From NCBI GenBank assembly GCA_017509605.1, contig JAFWPH010000008.1, positions 1 through 37,407 on the forward strand: DNA of 37,407 bases. Direction: 5' to 3'. A program made the position numbers and the translations under genes. Position 1 is the stretch's first letter. Every line of letters begins with the position of its first letter. Below the pieces are notes generated by a model, which saw only the letters and a program-made list of their open reading frames with translations, ran no database searches and was not told the origin of the DNA. Below are positions 8,708-17,986 of the stretch, one piece after another. This stretch comes from Bacteroidaceae bacterium. GTDB lineage: Bacteria; Bacteroidota; Bacteroidia; Bacteroidales; Bacteroidaceae.

Positions 8708-8737
8708 AAAGGGGCTGCTTTTTGAGCGGCCCCTTTT
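8708..8737 (+). terminator. Rho-independent terminator after the 1360-aa protein gene
   Basis: GGGGCTGC (8711-8718) pairs with GCGGCCCC (8726-8733), with one G-U pair and a 7-nt loop, flanked by AAA and TTTT. It lies 25 nt after the stop codon. Confidence 0.75.
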
Positions 8738-8758
8738 GTTTGGTTTTCATGTTTTCAA

Positions 8759-8789
8759 TTGGACATGTCAGGAAAAAGAACTACCTTTG
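8759..8789 (+). promoter_or_regulatory. mfd promoter
   Basis: TTG (8759-8761), 20 nt, TACCTTTG (8782-8789). It is the same spacing as several other promoters here. Its position makes an mfd start at 8765 (ATG) or 8759 (TTG) unlikely, because the RNA would begin near 8795. Confidence 0.68.
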
Positions 8790-8860
8790 CACGAAAATCA
8801 AAACAGCAGGTTGTCACTCCCACTCAACCTTGCTGCAGAACACAAACAACCATCACGAAC

Positions 8861-11800
8861 TTGGACACGAAATCATTACTTAACAACTGGGCTAAACACC
8901 CTAAGTTGAAAGCGCTCACTACACTGCTCGATGACAGCACCACAAAGAGAATCTACATCAGCGGACTCATCGGATCCTCTGCTGCCCTCACATTTGCATC
9001 CATCACCAACGTGTCGATGAACAAAGGAGCGCAACGTCCCACAACCTTGTTCGTGCTTAACGATATGGAGGAAGCTGGATATTTCTTCCACGACCTTACA
9101 CAGATGATCGGCGAGTCCAATGTCATGCTCTTTCCGTCTTCCTACAGAAGGGCCATCAAATACAACCAAAAAGACGCTGGCAACGAAATCATGCGCACCG
9201 AAGTGCTCACACGACTGGCACGCCAACCCGAAAACCTCCTCATTGTCAGTTACCCCGATGCCATAGCGGAGAAGGTCGTGTCGAAACGACAACTCAACAA
9301 TTCCGCCATCAACATTAAGCTGGGAGACAGGTTCGACCTCGATGAATTGCAGGAACAACTGACGGACAATGGCTTCACCGCCACCGACTATGTCTATGAA
9401 CCTGGACAGTACGCTTCACGCGGCTCTATTCTCGACATCTATTCCTACACCTCCGACAAACCCTTGCGTCTCGACTTTTTCGGCGACCAACTGGAGTCTA
9501 TTCGCACTTTCGACGTGCAAACCCAACTCTCCGACAGCAAAATCGATACTGCCACCATTCTGCCGGAAATGAACGACAAAGCCAACAGCAAAGTATCGTT
9601 GTTCCACTTCCTGTCCGACGATGCCCTCGTCGTGGTCAAAGATTTGGACTATGCCTTGGGACGCATCAAGGACATCGGCAACGAGGACTACTCTTCCCAA
9701 GCCATACTGGAACAGGAGGAGGAGCTTGAGGACATCAACCGCCTGGTCATCAGCGACAGCGAGATGAGAGAGTTTGTGGATAGCCACAAGACGGTGGGGC
9801 TGACCCACCGGCAGGGACAAACTGGACACCACCTGGAATTTGCCATCTCACCACAACCCCTCTTCCATAAAAACTTCGAACTGCTCAGCCAGACCCTGCG
9901 CGACATGCAGGAGAAAAACTACCGGCTATACATCTTGGCAGACAGCCAGAAACAGCACCAGCGACTGAAAGAAATCCTGGACAGCGACACCTACAACGAC
10001 CGGCCAGACAAGGCTCGCATCGCATTCACACCTGTTGACAAGACCTTGCACGAAGGATTTATCGACAAAGACATGCAGGTATGTCTCTTCACCGACCACC
10101 AGATCTTCGACCGTTTCCATAAATACAACCTGAAAAGCGACAAGGTCAGAGGCAGCCGAAGCGCCATCACACTCAAGGAAATCAGCGAGTTGGCCATCGG
10201 CGACTATGTAGTACACATCAATCACGGCATAGGCATCTTCGGAGGACTCGTGCGCCTGCCACTGCACGGCACAACACAGGAGATGATCAAAATCAGCTAC
10301 CAGAACAACGACTCCATCTATGTGCCCATACACTGCCTGCACCAAGTATCGAAGTACAGAGGGAAAGACGGCGTGCCACCAAGACTCAATATTCTGGGGT
10401 CGGGAGCATGGGAACGGATGAAGGAACGCGTGAAGAACAAGGTCAAGGATATCGCACGCGACCTGATCAGCCTCTACGCCAAACGGCGGAAACAAAAAGG
10501 GTTCGCCTTCTCACCCGACACCTACATCCAACATGAGCTGGAGGCCAGCTTCGCATACGAAGACACCCCCGACCAATTACGCACCACACAAGAAGTGAAA
10601 TCGGACATGGAAAAACCACGCCCCATGGACCGTCTGGTGTGTGGAGACGTCGGATTCGGCAAGACCGAAATCGCCATACGAGCAGCATGCAAGGCTGCAT
10701 GCGACGGAAAACAAACTGCCGTACTTGTACCAACCACAGTCCTGGCTTATCAGCATTACAAGACTTTCACAACACGTCTCAAAGAGTTCCCCATCAAGGT
10801 GGATTACCTCACGAGGGCACGCAATGCCAAAGAAACCAAGCAGATACTTCAGGACCTTGAGGAAGGCAAGACCGACATCATCATCGGCACACACAAACTG
10901 GTCGGCAAAAGCGTAAAGTTCAAGGACCTCGGACTCCTCATCATCGACGAAGAGCAGAAATTCGGAGTCTCGGTCAAAGAAAAGCTGAGGCAAATGCGCA
11001 CCAATGTCGATACGCTCACCCTCACCGCAACACCCATTCCACGTACACTCCAGTTCTCGCTCATGGGAGCCAGAGACCTGTCGGTGATACAGACACCACC
11101 ACCCAACCGATATCCAATCCAGACCGAACTGCACACTTTCTCACCGGAAATCTTCACCGAGGCCATCAATTTTGAGATGAGCCGAAACGGACAAGTGTTT
11201 GTGGTCAACAACCGGGTAAGCAACCTCGAGGACATCGCCAACATGATACGCCAGCATGTACCCGATGCCAGAGTGTGCATCGGACACGGGCAAATGGACC
11301 CCAAACAACTGGAGAACATCGTGTTGGAATTCATGAACTTCGACTACGATGTGATGGTGTCCACCACCATCATCGAGAACGGCATGGACATCACCAACGC
11401 CAACACCATCATCATCAACAATGCACAGAACTATGGACTAAGCGACCTGCACCAGATGAGAGGACGCGTAGGACGAAGCAACAAGAAAGCCTTCTGCTAC
11501 CTCATTGCACCGCCACTACACCTGCTGCCCGACGACTCTCGACGAAGATTGCAGGCCATCTGCGACTTCTCTGAACTGGCATCTGGATTCAATATCGCCA
11601 TGCAAGACCTCGATATCCGCGGTGCGGGCAATATGCTGGGCGCAGAACAAAGCGGATTCATTGCCGACCTCGGGTATGAGACCTACCAGAAAGTGCTCAA
11701 TGAAGCCATGCAAGAACTCAAAGAGGATGAATTTGCCGACATCTTCGAAGACGAAGAGGAAACAGAAGACAAACTCTCAACCGCAGGCAAAAAGAAAACC

Positions 11801-12283
11801 TACGTCAAGGAGTTTGCCTTTGTCAACGAGACGCTCTTCGACAGCGACATGGAACTGCTCTTCCCACAAATCTATGTGCCCAACAGCAGAGAGAGAATGA
11901 AAATCTATAAGGAACTCGACACCATCAGGGACAAGGCCGAACTCGACACATTCAGATGGCATCTCACCGACCGATTCGGAAAACTGCCCAAAGAGGCCGA
12001 AGAATTGATGATGGTCATGCCAATCAGGTGGGCGGGAAGACGACTTGGCGTGGAGAAAATCGTACTGCGACAGGAAAAAATGATCCTCCACCTCGTGTCA
12101 AACATCAATAGTCCCTACTACCAAAGCGCCATCTTCGGTAAAATACTGCATTTCGCGGCCTCCAACCCCAGAAAAGTGGAGGTCAGAAACGAAGGCCACT
12201 GCGTGGTGATTGTCAAGAGTGTACGGTCCGTGGGGGAATGTCTTGCCATTCTTGAGGACATGGAAGCCTCACCCTCTGCATGA
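8861..12283 (+). CDS. mfd: Transcription-repair coupling factor Mfd
   Basis: ATP-dependent DNA translocase that removes RNA polymerase stalled at DNA lesions and recruits the UvrABC excision system. The protein starts with a UvrB-like module (EEAGYFFHDLTQ, FPSSYRRAIKY), then the RNAP-interacting domain (GDYVVHINHGIGIFGG), and the RecG-like helicase: Walker A GDVGFGKTEIA near residue 595, DEEQ near 696, and motif VI in HQMRGRVGRSNK. The C-terminal TRCF domain is complete. I place the start at TTG 8861 (1140 aa). A longer frame reaches ATG 8765, but that segment (KRTTFARKSKQQVVTPT...) is not protein-like and overlaps the promoter, while family similarity begins at LLNNWAKHPKLKAL. Family call is certain; the start is inferred. 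Confidence 0.95.
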   Translation: MDTKSLLNNWAKHPKLKALTTLLDDSTTKRIYISGLIGSSAALTFASITNVSMNKGAQRPTTLFVLNDMEEAGYFFHDLTQMIGESNVMLFPSSYRRAIKYNQKDAGNEIMRTEVLTRLARQPENLLIVSYPDAIAEKVVSKRQLNNSAINIKLGDRFDLDELQEQLTDNGFTATDYVYEPGQYASRGSILDIYSYTSDKPLRLDFFGDQLESIRTFDVQTQLSDSKIDTATILPEMNDKANSKVSLFHFLSDDALVVVKDLDYALGRIKDIGNEDYSSQAILEQEEELEDINRLVISDSEMREFVDSHKTVGLTHRQGQTGHHLEFAISPQPLFHKNFELLSQTLRDMQEKNYRLYILADSQKQHQRLKEILDSDTYNDRPDKARIAFTPVDKTLHEGFIDKDMQVCLFTDHQIFDRFHKYNLKSDKVRGSRSAITLKEISELAIGDYVVHINHGIGIFGGLVRLPLHGTTQEMIKISYQNNDSIYVPIHCLHQVSKYRGKDGVPPRLNILGSGAWERMKERVKNKVKDIARDLISLYAKRRKQKGFAFSPDTYIQHELEASFAYEDTPDQLRTTQEVKSDMEKPRPMDRLVCGDVGFGKTEIAIRAACKAACDGKQTAVLVPTTVLAYQHYKTFTTRLKEFPIKVDYLTRARNAKETKQILQDLEEGKTDIIIGTHKLVGKSVKFKDLGLLIIDEEQKFGVSVKEKLRQMRTNVDTLTLTATPIPRTLQFSLMGARDLSVIQTPPPNRYPIQTELHTFSPEIFTEAINFEMSRNGQVFVVNNRVSNLEDIANMIRQHVPDARVCIGHGQMDPKQLENIVLEFMNFDYDVMVSTTIIENGMDITNANTIIINNAQNYGLSDLHQMRGRVGRSNKKAFCYLIAPPLHLLPDDSRRRLQAICDFSELASGFNIAMQDLDIRGAGNMLGAEQSGFIADLGYETYQKVLNEAMQELKEDEFADIFEDEEETEDKLSTAGKKKTYVKEFAFVNETLFDSDMELLFPQIYVPNSRERMKIYKELDTIRDKAELDTFRWHLTDRFGKLPKEAEELMMVMPIRWAGRRLGVEKIVLRQEKMILHLVSNINSPYYQSAIFGKILHFAASNPRKVEVRNEGHCVVIVKSVRSVGECLAILEDMEASPSA

Positions 12284-12382
12284 AGACGATAAACAGGACC
12301 TTTATCTACGCTTTTTGGACTTTCACCACTCTGGAAAGGGAAAAAAATCCTCTTTAGTTTCCTTTTTTCAGTTTTTTATCAG

Positions 12383-12390
12383 TAATTTTG
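12383..12390 (+). promoter_or_regulatory. -7 box upstream of the mannosyltransferase-pyrC operon
   Basis: TAATTTTG matches TAnnTTTG. The -33 region has TTC rather than TTG at about 20 nt. The predicted leader is about 115 nt and unstructured to the eye. Confidence 0.45.
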
Positions 12391-12511
12391 CAGTTCATAC
12401 CGACTAATAATCATCTGCACACCCGATTGCAGACAAAGGAATTGTTATACGAAGTACGACATCTTCTGTATATATGAACGCCTGACATAGAACCTGACAA
12501 ACCCAAAAAAC

Positions 12512-13258
12512 ATGAGCGACAGCATCATCATCATCCCTACTTATAACGAAAAGGAGAACATAGAGAAAATCATCAGAGCCATCTTCAGTCTGGAGAAGGC
12601 TTTCCATATACTCGTTATTGACGACGGATCCCCCGATGGCACCGCCGCCATCGTGAAGAAGCTGATGGATGAAGAGTTCACCAACCGCCTGTTCATTGTC
12701 GAGCGAAAAGGAAAGCAAGGACTTGGCACCGCTTACATCGCGGGATTCAAATGGAGCCTGCAACATGACTATGAGTACATCTTCGAAATGGACGCTGACT
12801 TCTCACACAACCCTGCTGACCTGACACGACTCTATGCAGCATGCCACGACGAAGGCTACGACATGTCTATCGGGTCACGCTACGTCACTGGAGTGAACGT
12901 CGTGAACTGGCCGATGGGACGGGTGCTCATGTCCTATTTCGCATCCAAATACGTGAGGCTCATCACAGGAGTGAAAATCCACGACACTACAGCTGGATTC
13001 GTCTGCTATAGGCGCCAGGTCCTATCCACCATCGACCTCGACAGCATACGATTCAAAGGATACGCCTTCCAAATCGAGATGAAATTCACCGCATACAAGA
13101 GCGGATTCAAAATCAAGGAAGTGCCTGTGGTCTTCGTCAACAGGGTGGAAGGAACCTCCAAAATGAGCGGTGGCATATTCAGCGAAGCCGTTTTCGGAGT
13201 CATCCGCCTACGTTTCGATGGATGGTTCAAGAAGTACAACAAGAAGCAGACATCATGA
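12512..13258 (+). CDS. Polyprenol-phosphate mannosyltransferase (DPM1-like GT2)
   Basis: Transfers a sugar, probably mannose, from GDP-mannose to a polyprenyl phosphate at the membrane face. The 248-aa protein has the GT-A fold marks of the DPM1 group: IIIPTYNEKENI (5-17), DDGSPDGT with Asp37-Asp38, and the DxD-type EMDADFSHNP (Asp94, Asp96). It lacks C-terminal membrane segments or a GtrA domain, as in soluble DPM1. The ATG has no SD (CCCAAAAAACATG). Its stop overlaps the pyrC start by ATGA, so the two are translationally coupled. The sugar is inferred from family similarity. Confidence 0.87.
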   Translation: MSDSIIIIPTYNEKENIEKIIRAIFSLEKAFHILVIDDGSPDGTAAIVKKLMDEEFTNRLFIVERKGKQGLGTAYIAGFKWSLQHDYEYIFEMDADFSHNPADLTRLYAACHDEGYDMSIGSRYVTGVNVVNWPMGRVLMSYFASKYVRLITGVKIHDTTAGFVCYRRQVLSTIDLDSIRFKGYAFQIEMKFTAYKSGFKIKEVPVVFVNRVEGTSKMSGGIFSEAVFGVIRLRFDGWFKKYNKKQTS

Positions 13259-14601
13259 GAACACTGATACACAATGCGCATATCGTCAACGAGAACCGTC
13301 AGTTCGACGCCTCGGTGGTGATAGAGGACGAATTGATAGCCGACATCATCGAAGGAAACGACAACATCGACAAGAACGCCTTCGACTACGTCATCGACGC
13401 TACCGGACTATACCTGCTGCCCGGAGTCATCGACGACCACGTGCATTTCCGTGAGCCTGGACTGACCTACAAGGCCGACATCGAGAGCGAAAGCCGAACG
13501 GCCGCGGCGGGTGGGGTGACTTCGTTCATGGACATGCCCAATACAAAACCACAAACCACCACAATCCAACTGCTGGAACAGAAATTTGCCCTCGGTGCTG
13601 AGAAAAGCCGCGTGAACTACTCGTTCTATTTCGGAGCCACCAACGACAACCTCAGCAGTGTGGTTCAACTTGACCCCAAACACGTATGCGGCGTGAAGGT
13701 GTTTATGGGTAGCAGCACCGGAAACATGCTGATGGACGACGAACAATCACTCAGGGATTTGTTCCTGCAATCACCACTGCTACTCATGGCGCATTGCGAG
13801 GACACGTCCATCATCAACCAGAACATCGAATCGTTCAAACGGAGATTCAAGGGACAGAATGACTTCCCCGTGAGGTATCACACACGCATTAGAAACACCG
13901 CAGCATGCTACACCTCATCGGCCAAGGCCATAAAACTGGCCAAGGAAACGGGAGCAAGACTGCATATCGCTCACATCTCCACCGCCGACGAACTGTCTTT
14001 GTTCGAGCCTGGACCTGTCGAAAGCAAACGCATCACCGCAGAGGCCGTAATAGCCCACCTCGTGTTCACAACCAACGACTACGACCAACTCGGAGCCAGA
14101 ATAAAATGCAACCCTTCGGTCAAGACCAACGACGACCGCAACGCACTGCGACAAGCAATCAACGACTCCATCATCGATGTGGTCGCTACCGACCACGCCC
14201 CACACCTCCTCAAAGAAAAGCAGGGAGGAGCGCTCACCGCCGCATCGGGCATGCCGATGGTGCAGTTCTCTTTGGTCACCATGCTCGAGATGGTGGACGA
14301 GGGAGTGCTCAGTATTGAGAAGACTGTGGAACTGATGTGCCACAACCCTGCCAAACTCTTCCGCATCGACCGACGGGGATTCATCCGAAAGGGATATTAC
14401 GCTGACCTGGTACTGGTCAACCCCAACCACCCCTGGGACGTAATCAAAGACAGATACTACACCAAATGCGGATGGACACCTATGGACGAGCATCATTACA
14501 AATGGAAGGTGGAGCGAACCATCGTCAACGGAAAAACAGCCTACTACAACGGCACCATCGTTGACGGAGTCAGAGGCATGGCGTTGGAGTTCAACACTTA
14601 G
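13255..14601 (+). CDS. pyrC: Dihydroorotase
   Basis: Zinc amidohydrolase that interconverts carbamoyl-aspartate and dihydroorotate in pyrimidine synthesis; 448 aa from the ATG that overlaps the preceding stop (ATGA, 13255-13258). The metal site HVHFREPG gives His62, His64 and substrate-binding Arg66. GVKVFMGSSTGN holds the lysine region, AHCED and HIAHIS the further histidines, and ATDHAPH the catalytic Asp313. GMPMVQFSL is a typical Bacteroidetes PyrC segment. The frame extends 33 nt upstream, but that overlaps the preceding gene and the MRTLIHNA start fits the family. Other pyr genes are not nearby. Confidence 0.94.
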   Translation: MRTLIHNAHIVNENRQFDASVVIEDELIADIIEGNDNIDKNAFDYVIDATGLYLLPGVIDDHVHFREPGLTYKADIESESRTAAAGGVTSFMDMPNTKPQTTTIQLLEQKFALGAEKSRVNYSFYFGATNDNLSSVVQLDPKHVCGVKVFMGSSTGNMLMDDEQSLRDLFLQSPLLLMAHCEDTSIINQNIESFKRRFKGQNDFPVRYHTRIRNTAACYTSSAKAIKLAKETGARLHIAHISTADELSLFEPGPVESKRITAEAVIAHLVFTTNDYDQLGARIKCNPSVKTNDDRNALRQAINDSIIDVVATDHAPHLLKEKQGGALTAASGMPMVQFSLVTMLEMVDEGVLSIEKTVELMCHNPAKLFRIDRRGFIRKGYYADLVLVNPNHPWDVIKDRYYTKCGWTPMDEHHYKWKVERTIVNGKTAYYNGTIVDGVRGMALEFNT

Positions 14602-14611
14602 CCCCACGACG

Positions 14612-15538
14612 ATGACCGACAATCTTAGTAAAGAACAGAAAACGATAAGGACCTACCGCATCAGCGATGTGGCACCCTACATCAACTGGTTCTACTTCTT
14701 CCACACATGGGGACTACCTGCCTCTATGGTGTCGCTGACACGGGTACATGACTGCGAGGGATGCACCGCAGCATGGGTGAAATCATTGCCCGACGAGATG
14801 CAAGACCAAGGAAAGGAAGCACTCAACCTCTATCACGACGCCTTAAGGACACTGTCCTCCCTTGATGCCGAGCACAACGTCACACAAGCAGTGGCCATCA
14901 TCTGCCAAGCCAACAGCGACGGCGACGACATACTTGTCAACTACAACGGACTGTCCACAAGACTGCCCATGCTACGGCAGCAATCACCAGACAACGACGG
15001 CCTCTGCTACTGTCTGAGCGATTTCATTCGTCCGTCTGAGGCAGGTGACGACTGCATAGGACTCTTCGCCACGTCTGCGTCAAGGTCCATTGTGGAGTAC
15101 ACCAAGGACAACGACCCCTACAACGCAATGATGAGGCAGACCCTGGCCGACAGACTGGCCGAGGCCACTGCCGACAAGTTCCACGAGGAGGTGAGGCGAC
15201 AGATCTGGGGCTACGCACCACACGAGAGACTCCCCTTCGACGAATTGCACTCTGAGCGATACCAAGGCATACGACCTGCCACAGGCTATCCCAGCATGCC
15301 CGACATCTCACTTAATGTCATCATCGACAGCGTGCTGCAACTCAAGGATATCGGCATCAAACTCACTGAGACGGGCATGATGCAACCCCACGCTTCTGTG
15401 TGCGGACTGATGATCGCTCACCCCAAAGCCAAGTATTTCAGCGTGGGGCATATCGACGAGACACAACTGCGCGATTACGCGGCAAGAAGGGGAATGAATG
15501 TGGAGCAAATGAGGTCATACCTCGCCAACTCGCTCTGA
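14612..15538 (+). CDS. Stand-alone methionine synthase (MetH) activation domain protein
   Basis: This 308-aa protein matches the C-terminal AdoMet-binding reactivation domain of cobalamin-dependent methionine synthase. It has RPATGYPSMPD (221-231, RPAxGYP motif), KLTETGMMQPHASVCG (from about 250) and HPKAKYFSVGHI; the end DYAARRGMNVEQMRSYL corresponds to the E. coli MetH terminus. No methyltransferase, folate or B12-binding domain is attached. It probably helps reductive reactivation of a separate MetH core that would be elsewhere. The start at 14612 lies 10 nt after the pyrC stop; the longer frame from 14561 overlaps pyrC and is not family-like. What it activates is inference. Confidence 0.85.
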   Translation: MTDNLSKEQKTIRTYRISDVAPYINWFYFFHTWGLPASMVSLTRVHDCEGCTAAWVKSLPDEMQDQGKEALNLYHDALRTLSSLDAEHNVTQAVAIICQANSDGDDILVNYNGLSTRLPMLRQQSPDNDGLCYCLSDFIRPSEAGDDCIGLFATSASRSIVEYTKDNDPYNAMMRQTLADRLAEATADKFHEEVRRQIWGYAPHERLPFDELHSERYQGIRPATGYPSMPDISLNVIIDSVLQLKDIGIKLTETGMMQPHASVCGLMIAHPKAKYFSVGHIDETQLRDYAARRGMNVEQMRSYLANSL

Positions 15539-15585
15539 GGAACAAAGAAACATACAGACACCACCATTTTAGACTTCATACGACT

Positions 15586-16761
15586 ATGCAAATGTTCATT
15601 AAAACGATAGCCTTGCTGCTGGCGCTTTTGTTCCTGCCCGACATCTACATCTACTTCATGTACATCGTCAAGTGGACCAAAAGCTGGCTGTGGAGGGGAC
15701 TGTTTTTCCTCCCAACCGCCCTGCTCATCATCTATATGCTTTCCGTCAGGATAGGCACGGCAGCGGACCCTGACCACCAGCATGCCATTGGGGTCTTCTT
15801 CATCATATTCTTATGTATCACTGCGCCTAAAGCCGTGTTTTTCATCATCGACGGACTGGGACACCTCGTGCCTTCAGATATTATCGGACGCATCTTCAGA
15901 ATCGTGGCAATGGCCGCGGCCGGAACGGCCGTGCTCATCCTGCTCACAGGCTACTGCTGGGGAAGAAACCACTTTGTGGTGCACCAGCAGACTTTCGTCT
16001 TCGACAACCTACCGCCAGCATTCGACGGATACCGAATAGCTTTCTTCAGCGACATACATATCGGAACATTCCGACAAGGCAACGAGAAAGACGTACAGAC
16101 CATCGCAGACCTCATCAACGAACAAAAAGCCGATGCCATCATGTTCGGAGGCGACTTGGTCAACTACCAATGTGCCGAAGTGTATGGATTCGAACAGCAA
16201 ATGTCTTCACTCAAAGCTAAAGACGGCGTCTTCTCCATCATGGGAAACCACGACTACAGCAGCTATATCCGATACGCATCGGAGGAGGAGAAGCAGGCCG
16301 ACATCGACAAACTACATGCCAAACAACGGGAGTTTGGATGGACACTGCTGCTCAATGAGCATCGCATCATACGGAGAGGAAATGACTCCATCGCCGTCAT
16401 CGGCGTGGAGAATGACGGAAAACCACCTTTCCCTTCCCTCGGCGACCTGCCCAAAGCTACCCAAGGAATTGGCGAGGGCACCTTCTGCATACTGCTCACA
16501 CACGACCCCACACACTGGAGAAGGAAAGTCATCCCCGAAACCAACATCTCCCTCAGCCTTGCCGGACATACCCACGCCGGACAATTCAAGGTTTTCGGCT
16601 GGTCACCAGTCAAGTACGTGTATGACGAATGGTCGGGAGCTTATACCGAAGGCAACCAAGTGCTCGATGTGAGCGATGGCGTCGGCGCTGTGATGTTCCC
16701 TTTCCGATTCGGAGCATGGCCTGAAGTGAACGTCATCACACTCCGACGCAAAACACCCTGA
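15586..16761 (+). CDS. Membrane metallophosphoesterase
   Basis: Calcineurin-like phosphoesterase, 391 aa. The N-terminal part has about four hydrophobic segments (roughly 5-27, 38-53, 68-88, 104-123), then the dimetal domain: FFSDIHIG (Asp156, His158), MFGGDLVNY (Asp190), IMGNHDY (Asn221, His222) and LAGHTHAGQF. This layout is that of YkoQ/YaeI-type enzymes, some of which act on lipid-linked substrates such as UDP-diacylglucosamine or related phosphodiesters; the substrate here is unknown. The ATG at 15586 is 48 nt after the preceding stop. An upstream extension of the frame overlaps the MetH-type gene and is arginine-rich shadow sequence. It sits before plsC, which agrees with a membrane-lipid context. 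Confidence 0.87.
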   Translation: MQMFIKTIALLLALLFLPDIYIYFMYIVKWTKSWLWRGLFFLPTALLIIYMLSVRIGTAADPDHQHAIGVFFIIFLCITAPKAVFFIIDGLGHLVPSDIIGRIFRIVAMAAAGTAVLILLTGYCWGRNHFVVHQQTFVFDNLPPAFDGYRIAFFSDIHIGTFRQGNEKDVQTIADLINEQKADAIMFGGDLVNYQCAEVYGFEQQMSSLKAKDGVFSIMGNHDYSSYIRYASEEEKQADIDKLHAKQREFGWTLLLNEHRIIRRGNDSIAVIGVENDGKPPFPSLGDLPKATQGIGEGTFCILLTHDPTHWRRKVIPETNISLSLAGHTHAGQFKVFGWSPVKYVYDEWSGAYTEGNQVLDVSDGVGAVMFPFRFGAWPEVNVITLRRKTP

Positions 16762-16801
16762 ACAACATCCTTTGACAACTTTTTCACACCTCTCCATTAG
16801 C

Positions 16802-17539
16802 ATGTCTGTTTTACTACGAATCCTATACATCCTATACAGTATCTGCATCGCCACACCTTTATTCGTGGTCGCCACCATCATCACGGCCTTCGTTGTGGTG
16901 ACAGCGGCCATGATGGGCGACGACAAGTTCATCGCCTACTGGGCTCCACATTTCTGGTCACGCTTCACTTGCTTCATCTACCTCATCAAAGTAAAAGTGA
17001 CAGGACGTGAGAAACTCGACAAACAACAGTCATACGTCTTCCTCGCCAACCACCAGGGCTATTTCGATATCTTCCTCATATACGGCTATCTGGGACATAA
17101 CCTCAAATGGATGATGAAAGAATACCTGAAGAAAATCCCCTTCGTGGGATATGCTTGCCAGAAATCCAACCAGGTGTTTGTGGGCAACTCACTGGCATCT
17201 ATACTGGAAACGGTGAAACAAGCGCAGAAAACACTCAGGGAAGGTATGTCACTCGTCATCTTCCCCGAAGGTACACGCACACACGACGGCAAGATGCAGC
17301 CTTTCAAGAAAGGTGCCTTCACGCTCGCCAACGAAATCGGACTGCCACTGGTGCCCATGACCATTAACGGATCATTCCAAGTGTACAGCCGTAAAGCCAA
17401 ACTCGTGCATTTCGGCAAACTGTCGCTTACCGTGCACGACCCGATTACCGCTGAGCAACGAAAGGGCATACCCACAAAGAAAATCATGGACAAGGCTTAC
17501 GACATCATCCACAACGACCTCCAACCCGAATTCCAATGA
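16802..17539 (+). CDS. plsC: 1-acyl-sn-glycerol-3-phosphate acyltransferase
   Basis: Acylates lysophosphatidic acid to phosphatidic acid in phospholipid synthesis. The 245-aa protein has an N-terminal membrane segment (about 7-38), the catalytic HX4D motif NHQGYFD (His84, Asp89) and the substrate motif FPEGTRT (154-160). Length is normal for the family. The ATG at 16802 is 41 nt after the phosphoesterase stop, so it is probably the last gene of the 12512-17539 operon. A TTG start 30 nt upstream would add MTTFSHLSIS, which is less likely. Alternative: an acyltransferase for another lysolipid. Confidence 0.9.
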   Translation: MSVLLRILYILYSICIATPLFVVATIITAFVVVTAAMMGDDKFIAYWAPHFWSRFTCFIYLIKVKVTGREKLDKQQSYVFLANHQGYFDIFLIYGYLGHNLKWMMKEYLKKIPFVGYACQKSNQVFVGNSLASILETVKQAQKTLREGMSLVIFPEGTRTHDGKMQPFKKGAFTLANEIGLPLVPMTINGSFQVYSRKAKLVHFGKLSLTVHDPITAEQRKGIPTKKIMDKAYDIIHNDLQPEFQ

Positions 17540-17570
17540 ACACCTAAAAGGATGGGAAACAGATAAAACA

Positions 17571-17596
17571 AAAGAGGAAGCCGCGGCTTCCTCTTT
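17571..17596. terminator. Perfect-palindrome bidirectional terminator
   Basis: A 26-bp perfect palindrome: AAAGAGGAAGCCG followed by its exact complement CGGCTTCCTCTTT. It sits between convergent plsC (stop 17539) and the 56-aa gene (stop 17620). A- and T-rich edges on both sides suit termination in both directions. Confidence 0.75.
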
Positions 17597-17619
17597 CTCT
17601 CTTTCATCGATACAATATT

Positions 17620-17790
17620 TTACCCTACATGCTTCTTGTTGATCACAATGTGGAGAACAAGTCCGATGATGATAAGCACCACACTTCCCCATGTGTACCA
17701 ATTGTAGTCAACCATGTCTTTCAGCACAAAAGCGCCAAGAAGAAGAAGCAATGCACCGATGATAATCATTAATACGCCTAAATTCTTCAT
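17620..17790 (-). CDS. Small two-helix membrane protein (56 aa)
   Basis: Not a named family that I recognise. The protein starts MKNLGVLMIIIGALLLLLGA and has two hydrophobic helices (about 3-23 and 36-51), joined by a short polar loop (KDMVDYNWYTWGS) and ended by a basic tail (NKKHVG). It has a clean ATG at 17790 and TAA at 17620. Codons look like the neighbours'. It is a single-gene unit: convergent with plsC, divergent from rpsF, closed by the palindromic terminator. A weak -7-like TTAATTTG lies upstream on the minus strand. Probably an inner-membrane protein of unknown role. Confidence 0.7.
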   Translation of the reverse strand: MKNLGVLMIIIGALLLLLGAFVLKDMVDYNWYTWGSVVLIIIGLVLHIVINKKHVG

Positions 17791-17940
17791 AAGATGATGT
17801 TTTTTATTGTGTTTTTATTGTCTTTCCTAGTTTTATTCTGCAAATTAAGTGATTTAATGGCAAAATACGAAATAATTCGGGGGGAAAAAACACATCCTAT
17901 CGCATTTTATTCTTTTTATTAAATAAAAAAGCACAAATTA

Positions 17941-17971
17941 TTGGCAGTTTAAGAAAAAAGCGCTAACTTTG
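17941..17971 (+). promoter_or_regulatory. rpsF operon promoter
   Basis: TTG (17941-17943), 20 nt, TAACTTTG (17964-17971). The predicted RNA starts near 17977, giving a leader of about 86 nt. Confidence 0.72.
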
Positions 17972-17986
17972 CACCGCGTTTTTTCG

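Noticed and set aside
12284..12511. Possible terminator after mfd
   Set aside because: Only weak, interrupted pairing near 12330-12360; no convincing stem and T-run.
13915..14622. 235-aa minus-strand frame opposite pyrC
   Set aside because: Antisense shadow; Val/Asp-rich and without domain.
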